64,000 nucleotides of DNA from positions 110,190,461 to 110,254,460 of the forward strand of contig NC_089595.1 of NCBI RefSeq assembly GCF_019320115.1, given 5' to 3'. This document shows positions 10,879-23,010 of this stretch, piece after piece. The notes below the pieces were generated by a model. That model was not told the DNA's origin. It saw only the letters and a program-made list of their open reading frames with translations, and did not search any database. Position 1 is the stretch's first letter; each line of letters begins with the position of its first letter. The position numbers were made by a program, and so were the translations under genes. The stretch is from Miscanthus floridulus. Taxonomy: Eukaryota > Streptophyta > Magnoliopsida > Poales > Poaceae.

Positions 10879-13800
10879 CTCTGATGCATCCATCTGATAT
10901 GCTTTTGCTGATAGCCTGATATACAAGCGAACAAAAAAACGTATCGGCCCTGGGTCGCACCGAATACTAGATCGACCGAGACGGAACTTTCTGCACGCCT
11001 TGCTGGCACTCTGAACCCGATGATGAGGCGATGAATCATGACCTGTCTGGCTGTCTCGACTCTTTGTTTTTGTTGGAAATTCCCTGTCTCCACTCTCGAG
11101 GTACAATCACGAGAAGCTAGCGTGAATCATGCACGGGGGCACGGCATGCGACCAGTGCAGTGGGTCCAAGCCAGCCGTCCAGGTGATGACTTGATGAGGC
11201 CTCCTACTCTACTTGCGGCGTCTATCGATCAGGTTTACCAAGCCGGAAGGAGGATCGCATCGTCGCATATAGAGATGCCAAACGATCGCCGCGGCGAGAT
11301 CGTATTCGCGGGCCCAAACGCCACGCAGGTACGGCGATGCGCCCTGGGCGCGGCGTGTGCCGCCTCGCGCGCCGGTCGGGGTCGCCGCGAGGAAACGGGT
11401 GACCTGCGGCGGGCCCGGCAAGCGCGGCGTGTGCCACCTCGCACGCCGGTCGGGGTCGCCGCGAGGAAACGGGTGACCTGCGGCGGTCCCGGCACGCGCG
11501 GCACGCGCCCCTCGCGTGTCTGCCCACGGGTGGCGCACACGCCGTCACGTACGCGCGCCGAGCAAACCACCAGGCACCAGCGCTCCGCGTCCTGGGTCTG
11601 GGTCTGGGTCCAGCGCCAGAGACGCCAGCTAGGAGAGAGCGCTGGGATTTGTTGGAGACGACTAGCTCGGCCGTTGGGTCTCGAAATTCCAAGATTTCTG
11701 GCCCGTTTGTGGCTGGCGCTGAGTAGGCCCAACTCTGGACCGTGGATTGAGTTGCTTTTGCTGATAGCCTACTACCCATTACATGACTTGTCTTATTAGC
11801 TGTCTCTGCATTAGATTCGAGACTTATATAGATAACCTCTATCTATGGGTTGTACATACCCTAAAAGCCGTAGTCCATATATCTTAAGGATCTTGTGACA
11901 CACGTGTGCAGGAAAGGAAAATTAGATCTATTAAAAGATAAAATTAAAAAAGAAAAAAGAAGGTTTTTAACAATAGCATCCAAAGGATGCTCTGTTATAG
12001 ATTTTTACCATATCTGAGAAGCAACTACTAGATGTTGAAAGAAGGTTATTTTGTCTGCCTGCACAGTAGATGTTGAAAGAAGCACTGCCCTCTTTTTGCG
12101 TCACTCCATTCTCAGTGTCACTGTCTTATCACATCTTTGGCTTCCGAGCTATGCCTAATGCAACCTACTGCCATTCATCCTAAATCACAGCTAAAGTATG
12201 CTTAACTTTTTTTGAATTATGCTGAGGACTACGATATAGAATCTGTCAACCAACAGATACATTCTGGGACACGCTGACAACGCATGAGAGAATGGCAGTT
12301 CAACGAGAAAAAATAGAAGGAAAGCAGCTTGCTCTATCTCCACTCTCCAGAGCGCGGCCATGAGCAGGGACGCAGCATGCGTCTCTGTGTCTCTGCTGCT
12401 GCCGCCGCTATCGTGGCAGCCTGGCCGCTATCGTGCCTCATTGCTTCTACATTTTTCTTACACCCACAAGGCCACAAGCCCACAAGTAATGATTGATCGT
12501 CTGATCGACACCGGCGAGTCCAGGAGCACACAACTTTTTTTTAAGTCATTTTGATGCCAAAATAACCAATACAAGTTTCAAATCTATATTTGTATACATG
12601 TGAGTGTTGTATCAGTTATCCAGCACTAAGATGACTTCAAACGAAAAAAAAATCATGAACTTTGAAGTTGTAGCTCTCGTTAAGCTACATGAATTTTATG
12701 TTTTTTTTTGTCCCTGTCTGATTTCATATGAAAAGAATGTGATTTTTAAGACATTTGAATTGGCGGTAAGGTAGTTCTGCCAGTTTATTGGCGATGATAA
12801 GTTAATATCGCTATATCAATTGGCGATGCGAGTTAGATATGTAACTTTTTTTTTGTTGGGAAGTTCTTTTTGCCAAAAAGTTAAAAAAATAAAAAAAATC
12901 ATGAGGCGTTGACTGCGCGCCCAGCAAACTCAAGCCCAGACATGCAAAGGTTTTTTCAGCCATGTTCGCTTGAACTTATCAAGCGAACAGTGCTTTTCGG
13001 CCTGGTTTTTCAGCAAAGCGAACATGCTTCACTTGTGAAAACATTGGCGGCCAGACTCCGCGGGATGCATTGCTGGACAGCCCAAGGATGGATGTTCCAC
13101 AGCCCACCGAATTGCTGGACAGCCTACGGAAAAGCAAAGGTTAGACAGCTGATGATGAATTAGCACCATATCCTGCAGCTACTAAGATGGGATTATGGGG
13201 TGTGCTATAAGAGGAAGGGCAGTGTCACTGATACAAGATACGCAGCTGCGTGGTGAGCACAAAAAGAACTATTCTTTCGCCTTTTACTAAAGAATACCGT
13301 GTGCTCGCTACAATTAGCAGCATACGCTAATTTTTGAAGGGTGTTCTTCTATTTAGGAGGACCCCAACAAAATAAATTCAAATTTTATATAAATAATTAA
13401 TTTGAAAACAAAATAAATTTAAATATTATATATTAATTAATTTAAATGCCAAAAGTGCAGAGCAGCCAACTGTCTTGCCAGCCAGGAGCAGAGCAGCCAA
13501 CTGTCTTAGCATCGCACCATTAGTTCATCAAGGGTTGTGTCTTCTGGCTACATACATGATACATGTCGTCACTGCTGATCTGACCCTCTGACAGCAATTC
13601 CCAGGATGAAGCTCATGCAGCAATGGTGATGATACAATTCCACAGCTTGTCCTCTGCACAGGCGCAAACAGCAAAGTGAAAATCCACCGGTTATGCCTGG
13701 TATTTGTTAATAGGTCCGTAGGAGTCTCCAAGGCACGGGCATTGTATCTTGCTCACCCATATAACGAGCTCTATTGATGTCGTTAACTTCGGTGACGCAG

Positions 13801-14439
13801 GGAATTGCGGTTATGAGGCGGTATGATTCGTTTTCCGGGTAGTAATTTAGCAGCAGGAGACGAGAGCATCAGCTTTAGCCTATCAGATATTCAGATTGCT
13901 GAAGCTGAATACGACAGGGCCCGTTTGTTCAGTCAGTTCTCACAAAATATATGTAAACAAGAACATGAAACCTCCGCATATTCGGTGAACTTCTACTAAT
14001 CTACACCATAATGTTTTCGAAGCAGTAATCTGCCTCCTGAGGCTGCGTGACTCACTCCAACCTAAACCGTTCCTGATTTCATCGACCCAAAGTGATCTTG
14101 GGACTTCCATTTATATGCTGTCCAATGAACCACCAAGGCAACTGATTTAACAAGGAAATGCGAGCTGGGGGACAAATCACAATCACCAGCCAGATATTTG
14201 CTCGCTTTCTAGAAGGAGGCCGTGACATCATTGATAATATAGCTGCGACTGCGATGTGTTGTACTGCTAGTGAGCTCCTCTGAATTCATCCAAGCATTCA
14301 GGCTTGGAACTTCAGCGCCAACGCTTTGTCATTTCTGTTAACACACACGGCTCCAGAATCCTTTTACCTTGTTTCTATCCTACTATATAACCATAGTTTC
14401 CAGCTTTCCAAGAGACCTTCCAAGAACAGGGAGGGTAAA
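10879..14439. other. Intergenic region, including GC-rich tract
   Basis: Open frames at 11038-11799 on both strands are a by-product of high GC content and contain no known domain. 12540-12900 is AT-rich, with repeated ttggcgatg-type words that suggest a decayed DNA transposon end. 12962-13026 is a short foldback (catgttcgctt ... aagcgaacatg). At about 13456-13510 the phrase gcagagcagccaactgtctt occurs twice, 32-33 bp apart. The last few hundred bases before 14440, with the TATA-like ctatataacc near 14382-14391, are the likely promoter of the WEB-like gene. Confidence 0.45.
11348..11520. repeat. 74-bp GC-rich tandem repeat, about 2.3 copies
   Basis: Units start at 11348, 11422 and 11496 (the third partial), each beginning gcgcggc and containing gaggaaacgggtgacctg in the full copies. 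The period is exactly 74 bp, so it is not a multiple of three and would shift a coding frame between copies. This argues against the long open frame spanning it being a protein gene. Confidence 0.8.
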
Positions 14440-16394
14440 ATGGAGCAGAACTCTGGAGAGATCAGATCAGGAGAGGCCATGAGCATCTTTGGCCAGAGCA
14501 TCGACGTGAGGAGGCCGGGGAGGAGCAGGAGAACGAGAAGAGCCACCCACAAGGTACCATCTGATCAAATCTCTGAAAGGAAATGATGTGCTGCCTTTTT
14601 TTTCTTTCTTTAATGTCCTTTTTGCTGCCGATTTCTACTGCTCTGTGCTGTATTTGACATCGACCGTGGCGCATGTAGAAATTCTCACCTGCGAACGACT
14701 CACCGGCGAGACCCAGCCTGGAGAGGCTGAACCAGCGCAGGGCCGTCACGGAGCGAGAGCGTGGCCGCGTCGAGTCCGAGCTGTCGAGGACAACTGGCAT
14801 GGCGCAGGAACTGGAGCGGCAGATCGAGCAGGCCAACGCCACGGCGAGGTCTTCTCACAGGTCGGAGCTCCAAAGAACACATGCCAGCGGCAGCGCTAGC
14901 AGCAGGAGGAAGAAGCCGGGGCTGGTGGTGGACGCCGAGGCACCGGGCGCCCATCAGCCTCGGGATCAGAGCAACACGCTGCTCGTCGAGGTGATGCAGG
15001 AGCTGAACCGCGTCAAGAGGGAGCTCTGGGAGCTGCAGCGCGAGGTGAAGGCCGCGAGGGAGGCCAAGGCCGAGGGCGACGGAGACGCGGAGACACCGAC
15101 GCCCAGAGGGATGAGCCCCGGTTCGCGTACGCTCGACGGCGTTGAGCGAGAGGCCGGCGAGGAAAACGAGGAGGAGCGTGGCCGTGGCACAGCGGAGCTC
15201 GCCTTGGCCGGCGGATTCCGCGAGGGCGTGCAGGCCAAGAGGGCGCTTGCCGACGTGCTGCGGAGAGACAGGAGCCTCGGAGCGAGCGACCCTGACGACA
15301 GGTTCGCCACGGCGAGCAGTTCTGACGTGGGACTCGAGTCCGCGGACACGGCGGTGGTGCCCGCGACGGAGCAGACGGGCCACGCCGAGTCCGCACTGAC
15401 GATTGTGCAACACGGTGAGCACGAACACGACGACCGCTCGTCACCGCAGGCTGCGGAGTCCGAGCTGACCTCGGCGAGGGTAGAGCTGGAGTCCATCAAG
15501 GAAGAGGGAGCCCGGTTCACCGGCACCGTGGAACACACGCGCATGGAGACGGCGCGTGTCACCGAGGAAATCGACCGGCTCGCCGAGCAGGAGGAGAGGG
15601 CCAGCGCGCAGGTGCAGCAGCTGAACGCCAAGCTTCTCAGGGCCAGGACCCGGCTGGACGCCGCCACGGCCGCTGACGAGAGGGCTGAGGCGGTGCTCGC
15701 CGAGCTGTCGGCCGCGCTGCGGCAGCTGGGCGAGGAGACCGAGGCAGCGGAGAAGGAGAGGGCGCTAACGGAGCTGGAGAACCAGTGCGTCAGAGAGGAC
15801 GTGGACACCGTCGGCGCCGAGATCGCGGCGGTCGAGCAGAGGGTCAGGGAGTCGGTCAAGGAGCTCGAGGCGGCGAGGGAGTCGGAGGCCGTGGCTACAG
15901 CGAAGCTCACGGCCGCCGTCGAGGCCGCAACGCTGGCCAGGGCGGCGGTCATGTCGCAGCAGACGTCCGGGAACGTGACGATCTCCAGGTTCGAGTACAA
16001 GTACCTGATCGGCCGCCCCGAGGTCGTCCGGATCGTCGCCGAGAAGAAGGTGGCCGCGGCGGAGGCGTGGGCGGAGACGCTGCGCGCCGGCGAGAAGGAG
16101 ATAGCGATGCGGATGGAGATGATCGAGAAGGAGATGGCACAAGCGAGGGCCTTGGAAGCGGATGCCACGGACAGCCCGAGTGGAGAGGAGCCTGAACCGC
16201 GGGTTGGCTTGCAGCGCGCGCAGACGAGGAGGCCGGCGCTGAGGGAGGGCGTGGGGTCGGAGACGACGGGGACACCGTCGTCGTCGGTGGTGGTGCGGAA
16301 GCAAAGGCCGCCGCCGTTCAGCATCAAGAGCAGGAAGACGAGGACAGTGGTGTCCAAGTACCTGAAGGTCGTCACCGGGAAATGTGGTGGATGA
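14440..16394 (+). CDS. WEB-family-like coiled-coil protein, 609 aa
   Basis: Two exons, 14440-14553 and 14679-16394, joined in frame by a 125-bp GT-AG intron (aag|gtacca ... gtag|aaattc). The first exon encodes a short N-terminus with a MSIFGQSID segment like the VSLFG motif near the start of WEB (DUF827) proteins. The rest is highly charged coiled coil, with long E/R/A-rich heptads from about residue 60 to 560, then a conserved-looking block ISRFEYKYLIGRPEVV and an AAEAWAETLRAGEKEI segment before a basic tail rich in K and R. In Arabidopsis WEB1/PMI2 relatives act in light-driven chloroplast movement; that role is inferred for the family, not shown here. It could instead be another plant coiled-coil family. 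The start ATG at 14440 follows a purine-rich leader. Coding GC is high, as usual for grass genes. Confidence 0.8.
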
Positions 16395-16769
16395 AACATG
16401 CTCCCCAATACTACATGGTTCAGACCAAGCTGAATTCAAGCTGGAGCTGGGGGGGGCGGGGGGGGGGGGGTGTCTTAAATTATATTGAGATGCAGCAACT
16501 TTCTCAACAGAATGCATGGAAGAACTCATGCAGTCCGACTGTCATGCGTTGAGTCAGACAGGCAGTACTGTACTAGACACTGTACTCAATAGACCATGGA
16601 GAAAAATATGTAAATTCTATATGCAAATAAATACTTGGATCCTGTGCTTGTACAAGCGTGTATGCAGACGGCTGGGCTGTACAGCAACAAAAGAAGGACT
16701 AATCTTTTGCATTTCAATTTGATTAATTATAATCGATGAAAGTGTGGTTTAGACACTAGAATAGGGACT
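16395..16769. other. Intergenic gap between convergent genes
   Basis: Short interval between the stop of the WEB-like gene and the stop of the minus-strand RING gene; it should hold both 3' UTRs. It includes a near-pure G tract at 16449-16470 and AT-rich sequence with aataaa at 16626-16631, a possible polyadenylation signal for the plus-strand gene. Confidence 0.5.
16449..16470. repeat. Poly-G tract, 22 bp with one C
   Basis: Eight Gs, a C, then thirteen Gs on the plus strand, within the expected 3' UTR of the WEB-like gene. Such a run in RNA could form a G-quadruplex. Its length is also prone to sequencing error. Confidence 0.85.
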
Positions 16770-19505
16770 TCAGGTCTTTGAGACAGTGGTCTTGCAAACC
16801 GGGCAAGCGTTCTTCCGAGAAAGCCACTGCTTTATGCAATGCACATGATAGCTGTGGCCACAGCTCAGCTTCCCAGTTTCCTCGTTTGCTTCAAACTCTT
16901 CCTGAAAATTGTCGATGGCTACACATCAGGTGCCGAGTAGAGGTGCAGGAAGTGAGGAGGGAAAAGAGAGAGAGAAGGGGCATACTTGACAGATGCTACA
17001 TCTCCTATCCATTTCTGTACAAAAATGCTTGGGGTTGAAGGCGGAGTACTTGACCATCCTAAGGCTTTGAATGATCTCGTCTTCACGAAGCCCTGTACTT
17101 ACATATCCAATCCGGTCCTCAAGATCGAGCAATTCCTGTCAAGTGAAATAGTGAACGATGATGAAGGCATAAAATCTTCTGTTTTATTTTACATGGTATG
17201 CAGTGAGAAGATACCTCATATGTCATGTTGTCAACATCGAGGCGCCAATCCTGATACTGATCATAAATACCCATTCTTCCCAATAATATCCTTGTTCGGA
17301 ACATCATCTACAAGTCACAAATAAGAAGTTCGAAAAATTAAAGAAGAAAACACAGCACCTAAAAAAAACACTGACTAAAGACATCATCAGGTTCAGTAGG
17401 GGCTCCTGAGCCCCTCCTGTTCCCTCAAAAAAAAGACATCATCAGGGATCTCCCCTAAAAAATACTGCAGGATCTACAATGCACATGGATGACGGGGTGG
17501 AAGCACACTAATAGCCAGGTGTCGATCTCCTCGGTGTGTGCGTTCTACGGACTAAAATACCATGTGTATAGAACAAGTACATAGGGGTACAGACTAAAAT
17601 ACCATGGAAACAGTACTGTTAACTCCTTTACCTGAACACCTAAGTACTTCAACCAACAATTGCAGCACTATAATGTAATAACAAAGAGCACCTTTCACTG
17701 ACAAAAATGTTAGTTCACATTCTGTAATACCTTCTTATACAGCTAATTAACACCTACTGCTACTATAGAACGAACCTACTTGAACACAACACCTAATTTT
17801 AATCATTGGTAATGTGTGTAATCCATTGCCACTGGCTCATTCCAGAAAGCTCGGTAAACAGCAAAACAAGCATCATTTCAGCAACATGGCAGTTAACCGA
17901 AAGAATCAGCAACATGGTTGTTCAGCTCAGCACAATGATTCAGCATTGATGCATATTGCCAGAACTCTGCATCTACACTCAAAGTCCCACCTGACCACCA
18001 AACTTATCTATTCCTGAGCCATGTTCTCCTATTACGGTATCACCTGCCGTCATGTGAACCCCTCGTATCTGTGTCTGTTTCCTCAATGGGTACGCTACCA
18101 GCAAGTAGAGTAGAGTAGATAGCATGGGGTACCACACACTTCCCAAGGCGCAGCCTGTTCTTAGCTACTGGATGTCTAACTCAACAGAAAGTCCATGTTA
18201 GTTGACACTCCATATCTCAAAAGGATGATATCATGTGAAACACTCAACTAACAAATGAAGCAGAAACACACACACCAGAAGTCACCTATAATTATAAAAA
18301 GGGGTCCTATTGCAGGCAAGGACTTCATAATAAGGTTTTTTAAGGCTCTGAAGTCTGACCACAGCGACGCATTGTGAATTTGTAGTTTGCAGAGTTGATT
18401 CATAACAAAATTCATATCCAAGCACACGACACAGTGAGCTGAACAGAATAGATGCTGCGTAACTGTATCGTACCTCTTCCTCAACCCGTGCTTGGGAGTG
18501 CCGGCGGGCACTCATATGTCGGATGCGTCCAGAAGGTGCACGGTCGGCATCAACGAACGGCATGTCATGGTGTGGCGGTGAACTCAGAGGAGACGAGGAC
18601 ATGTGCTCCCGCATGGTGACCCTCCTGGCCGGAGGCGCGCCAGGCCTCTGTCACCGAGGAATAATCAATGGTCAATTCGCAGGACGAGGTAGTAATTTGA
18701 ACGGATTAATGGAGGAAACAGCTACGGGATGGCAGGACTAAAGCGAGAGACATGAATGAGGAATGACTCGTGAACATGTGACGGCATCCATCAAATCTGG
18801 GCACGCAAGGACAGACAAGATGAAATCCTAGCAAACTACGAACGGTTTCAGTACGAACAGATGCAGAATCCTGCCGCATCCAGGACCGGATCCACAGCGA
18901 GCAAAGGGAGCGGTAAGGCTAAAGCATACCTCTCTGCGCGGCCTGTCGGCCTCGGCGCGGCGGCGCGCGCCCACCGTCTGGTGCGGCGCCACCACGCAGT
19001 CCACCGAGGTGGCCTCGGCGGCGAACGGTATCCCCGGCGTGCACCACACGTCCCCGCCGACGCCCACCACGGCACCGGTACCGGCACTGCCACTGACGAC
19101 GCCGCCGCCGCCGCCCCTCGCCTTCCGCCTCTCCCGCCCGTTCCTCCGCCGCCTCCCGCGCCACTCCTCGGAACGCCGGGGTGCGCCCACCGGCGCGTGA
19201 GCCTGGGCCGCCGCAGACGCGCACCCGAGCCCGCGCCAGTCCGCCGTGGGCCGGGCCGCTTCCGGCGCGATAGCCTGCGACGCCGCCGCGCACCCGAGCC
19301 CGCGCCAGTCCGCTGGAGGCCGCGGGGTCTCCGGCGCGATAGCCTGAGACGTGGCCGCGGACGTGCACCGGAGGCCGCGCAGCAGGCCCTTGCCCGGCGC
19401 CCTCGCGGACTCCGCCTCCGCTTGACCACCCGACGCGAGGAGCGCACGCAGCGCCACCCGCCGCCGCTCCGCCCCCGGTGACCCTCCGCCGCCGTCGCGG
19501 GCCAT
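16770..19505 (-). CDS. RING-H2 E3 ubiquitin ligase, 374 aa
   Basis: Five exons on the minus strand: 19505-18930, 18647-18474, 17307-17215, 17135-16986 and 16901-16770; all introns are GT-AG and all junctions fall between codons. The N-terminal 190 residues are low-complexity (A, R, G and P rich), then a basic S/R-rich segment. A conserved block follows: DNMTYEELLDLEDRIGYVSTGL (broken by an exon junction after MTYE), typical of plant RING-H2 ligases of the MBR/RHG1A-like group. The C-terminal RING shows CSIC, then CGHSYHVHC and CPVC, which supplies the C3H2C3 zinc ligands, and the protein ends shortly after. It should transfer ubiquitin from an E2 to an unknown substrate. Two nearly identical arginine-rich segments (DWRGLGCA) occur in exon 1, an internal repeat in the GC-rich DNA. 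The start at 19505 is the first ATG in frame, giving a clean ORF of 192 codons before the first intron. Confidence 0.88.
17377..17446 (+). mobile_element. 40-bp LINE-tail insertion with 15-bp target duplication
   Basis: The 15-bp word aaagacatcatcagg occurs at 17377-17391 and again at 17432-17446. Between them sit 40 bp (17392-17431) reading aggggctcctgagcccctc-type sequence and ending in an A run. The same tail motif with poly-A ends the LINE-like fragment at about 55510-55545 and, on the other strand, near 58900-58945. This looks like an extremely 5'-truncated retroposition event inside a RING-gene intron. Confidence 0.8.
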
Positions 19506-20875
19506 TCAAACTCCGGTTGCTCTTGACCTCCTAGGCGGCGGCTGCGTGTCGCTCGTGCGCTTCTGCTTCTCGGTACCTGGTAGGTGAGGTGACGACTCGG
19601 AAGTTGAATGGAAGAGTACGAAGTGGGCGAGACGGGAGGGAGGGAGCAGTTGATAAAGCACGCGCGTCGAAGCGTCACGGCCGTCCGCAACCGTCCGATC
19701 CGCACGGTCGCCGTCGATCGGACGGACGGCCGTCGACCAGCTGACCGTCCAAAAGAATTAAACGTCACTCTTGCACCTGCCAAACAACAGCACACGGATT
19801 AATGACAGGTTAACGAGAAGGCTGAGGTGGAGGAAAGACAGAAGGAGATAAAGAAGAAGTGGGCTGTAAATTTATAGTCGGTTTAGACATAAAAATCAAA
19901 AAACTTTATGAGAAAAATAAGTGAGTCATGTATTAATAGTGAAGATGTAACTATTATATGAATGGATTGAGAAGTAGACTACAAAGATTCATACAGCCAG
20001 CAGCTGACTGTATTATTAGTCTTGCTCTAACCTCGTGGTCACGTCGACGAAGAGGCAGATAAGCATCGGCCTTCGGGACCCGACAGTAGAGTAGACACGC
20101 CTGCCTGGCAGGAATGTCAGCCTCTGAAGCTTTATTATTATTCAGCTTGTTCAATTATTGGTTTCAATTAGAGCTTATTAGTCGTGATACAATGTTTTTC
20201 TCTCATAATAAATCAACATCAGTCGAGCTTATCAGTGCAGAAATCCACCCACAGAACATGCTGATTATTATTATCACACATTCACACAACGGTGCCATCT
20301 TCAGAGTCAGAGAAACACATCTGAGAGTGAAAAGCAACACCGTTCCATTGCCCACGTTTCAAATCGATACCCGTTTCTGGAACCAATCGGTGAGTGAGTG
20401 TGGAGTGTGGACGACTGGCATGGAGGCAAGGGGGCTGTCGAGTCTTTGTTGCACTCCCGTCAGCTGTTTCGGCAGCGACCAGCGATAGGACAGTGGTGGA
20501 ATGTTCGTCTTTGCTGTTGGGAGTTGGGACGACGCTGAAGAAACTGTGTTTGTTGTCTGTGTAAAATGTTCATGCGAAGGTCAGACGTCGCCGTCGACGT
20601 GGATCAGTACAAATACCACATGCGTTATGCGTCGATTGTCCTGCCTAACGTAGATTGTTTGTACGTAGGAGTAGGACGTGACAATCGACAGGTGTGACTG
20701 ATGGGTACTTGAACGAGACGATTGTCTGGTAGTAGTGCACGTGAACTGTGTTCTAGAGTGTCCTATGTTTACTGATGCCAGCATTGTGGAAATTTTGGGC
20801 TTCATTGGCCGTGCAGCCACATTCTCTTCTGAAGCTTTCCAGCACCTTGGAGGCTGTTTGATCTCATGCTAAAAC
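19506..20875. other. RING-gene upstream region
   Basis: Promoter side of the minus-strand RING gene, GC-rich to about 19780. It contains gccgtcgatcggacggacggccgtcg near 19700-19735, a short foldback. From about 19850 to 20030 it turns AT-rich, ending tagtcttgctcta, similar to MULE-type MITE ends. The rest (20100-20875) has scattered short open frames without domains. Confidence 0.4.
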
Positions 20876-20878
20876 TTA

Positions 20879-21117
20879 GGCTGTGTTTAGTTCGTGAAAT
20901 TTAGGAATTTTGCTATCGTAGCATTTTCGTTTTTATTTGGTAATTAGTGTTTAATCATGGACTAATTAGGCTCAAAACGTTCGTCTCGCAATTTTCAACC
21001 AAACTGTGCAATTAGTTTTTTTCGTCTACATTTAATGCTCCATGCACGTATCGTAAGATTCGATGTGATGGCTACTGTAGCACTTTTTAGAAAACTTTTT
21101 GGGAACTAAACAAGCCC
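20879..21117. mobile_element. Tourist-type MITE, 239 bp
   Basis: Ends GGCTGTGTTTAGTTCGTG and GGGAACTAAACAAGCCC form a terminal inverted repeat. TTA flanks both sides (20876-20878 and 21118-21120). Internal words such as gactaattaggctcaaaacg and gctactgtagcac are shared with the 52293-52524 copy, marking a common grass MITE family. Confidence 0.88.
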
Positions 21118-21124
21118 TTAGCAC

Positions 21125-21326
21125 AGGCACGGAGCCAGCGGTGGGACTAGGGGGGCTCCAGCCCCCCTACCGCTCGCGAGCAAGCGAAGCCCTGTAGAGC
21201 CGCCGTCTGAAATTTCAGATGTAGATGTACAGGTAGGAGAGGCTGAGATTTGCTGAACCTCTTTTCTTGCTAATTGCCGTTGTTTAGCCCCTCCTAAATT
21301 TTTTCCTAGCTTCGTCCCTGCCTTAG
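21125..21326. mobile_element. hAT-like MITE, about 200 bp
   Basis: Left end aggcacggagccagcgg and right end ctagcttcgtccctgcct are inverted relatives. The flanking words cttagcac (about 21117-21124) and cttagcat (about 21321-21328) match at seven of eight positions, consistent with an 8-bp hAT target duplication. The exact termini are ambiguous by a few bases because the ends and duplications overlap. The gctccagccccccta core resembles the cttgagcccccaca word at about 50685-50700. Confidence 0.55.
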
Positions 21327-21339
21327 CATATCTTCAAAT

Positions 21340-21601
21340 AACGGGCTGAACATGGGCTAAGAGCTTGCTTGGATCGTTAGGACTAGTTACTAGGTAAGAT
21401 TGGTAGCTTTTTATTAACAACTAGTTGTATGCTTGGCTAATAAATTAGCCCACCTATTAACCATATTCTGAATGGGCTAGGGCTAATTTTAACTAATTTT
21501 AGCTAGCTAACAATTAGCCCTTATACCTAAACGGGCCCTAATTATAGAATAATAAGAGCTAATTGGTTTTACCGACCAATTATTAGCTTCGTTAGTTCTT
21601 A
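21340..21601. repeat. AT-rich foldback remnant interrupted by MULE-MITE
   Basis: Rich in ctaattttagctagctaacaatt variants, related to 9840-10180. The sequence appears to resume after 22223 (cataattaacctatgtttagcc ... gcatccaaaatcc). The 21602-22223 element therefore looks nested inside an older MITE. Confidence 0.45.
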
Positions 21602-22223
21602 GGGTAAAGTACATTTTTTAACCTTCAACTTGATAGAGAGTTTGATTTTTAATCCTAAACTATGAAACTAGGTACTAGACACCCTCCAAGTGTCGAAATG
21701 GACAAATTTGGTCCTTTAGCTAGTTTCAAATGTGGTTTTCTATATTCTAAAATAATAAAAACTTGTTTTATTCTCAATAAATTCATAACTTATTTATTTT
21801 AGAAAATGTGAAACTAATACCACTTTTTCCTAAAAAATATCCATTGGTGCTCTATTTGGAGTTATTTGAATCTTATTTGTTCATGTTTCTAATAAACCAA
21901 ACCACAAGCAATAAAACAATAGAAACAAAAATAAATAAGTCTCAAATAACTGTAAATTGATTACGAACAGTTAAATAACATTTTAGAACAAAAATGGTGT
22001 AGGTTACATATTTTACTGATTTAAAATAGATTAGTTATGAATTTTTAGAGGTTAAACTAGATTTTTATTACTTTTGTAAAATAGAAAACCATCTTTGAAA
22101 CCAGCTAAAGGACCAAATTTGTTCGAATTGAATAGTTGCAGTGTGTGTGATACCCGGTTTTATAGTTTAAGGTTGAAAATCGAACTTATGTGCAAGTTGA
22201 GGGTTGAAAATTGCACTTTACCC
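21602..22223. mobile_element. MULE-type MITE with long terminal inverted repeats, 622 bp
   Basis: The left end GGGTAAAGTACATTTTTTAA and the right end (complement GGGTAAAGTGCAATTTTCAA) begin long imperfect inverted repeats of about 170 bp. These include gaccaaatttg near each end and aaccatctttgaaaccagc opposite gctagtttcaaatgtggtt. Flanking 9-bp words tagttctta (21593-21601) and tcgttctta (22224-22232) match at eight of nine positions, as for Mutator-like elements. No coding capacity. Confidence 0.82.
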
Positions 22224-22232
22224 TCGTTCTTA

Positions 22233-23010
22233 TCAGCCCATAATTAACCTATGTTTAGCCCTCCTAGTTTGCATCCAAAATCCATGGCTAATTGTTACCC
22301 CCATGGTATCTAAAGACCCCTAGCTTCTAATTGTTAGTGTTGGTGAACGATGATGAACCTAGTGTTTAAAAGATTGTGTTGTATATTGCTTGGAGTTCTA
22401 ACTAAATTTATTTAAGTCAAATTTCTTGTACCAGCATAAAACTGAGGATAGAGATAGATCCGTTTGTTTTTAAACCAATCTTTGCCGAACAAGATCTGTA
22501 ATTACCAATGATATCCCCTTCCTGAGAGTTTTTAGTGCATCTATCGTCAACAACCTCCTCCTCCACATCAGGGTTTGCTATGAACTCGTTGTTGTGTCTC
22601 TCTATCCACGAGAAGTTGTCCAAGAACTGCTTAGGGCCGAACTAAGAAAAACAAGTAATAAAGGAGCCCCACTACATCATCTCCTACCTCTAGTTTTCCG
22701 TTTCAAGCTTCCACGTCTCTAAATTTGTATAGGGCTCAACTATGGCAAGTGCAAATCCTCATATGGATATGTGTGGTGCACACCTTGAAGGATGTCTCAC
22801 CATTGTTGTTCATACTCCCAAAGCCGATACTGATGGCAAGCAAGAAGAGAAGGTAAGCCAACAATCCTAGACCCAACATTTGATGATTGGAGCACTTCAG
22901 ATGAGTAGGTCCTTTGTTTTCTGTCACTGCCCTCACCCATCGTCCTCTCTAGGAGATCAAGCTGAAGACATCGCTTGGCCTAAGAAGAGCAAGGGGGCCC
23001 GAGTGAGGAG
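22233..23010. other. Intergenic region with degraded LTR-like sequence
   Basis: 22380-22630 contains ttcttgtaccagcata ... atctttgccgaacaa, matched by a better-preserved copy at about 44230-44420, so it is a decayed dispersed repeat (probably LTR). The rest up to 23010 has no recognisable gene. Confidence 0.45.

Noticed and set aside
11038..11799. 253-codon plus-strand open frame and overlapping minus-strand frames
   Set aside because: High GC with a 74-bp tandem repeat that is not a multiple of three, no known domain, and long frames on both strands at once.
14966..16408. 480-codon minus-strand frame opposite the WEB-like gene
   Set aside because: Ser/Ala-rich shadow caused by codon bias of the real plus-strand gene; no domain.
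18848..19795. 315-codon Arg-rich minus-strand frame in another frame of RING exon 1
   Set aside because: The frame used for the RING gene joins exactly to the downstream conserved exons; this one does not.
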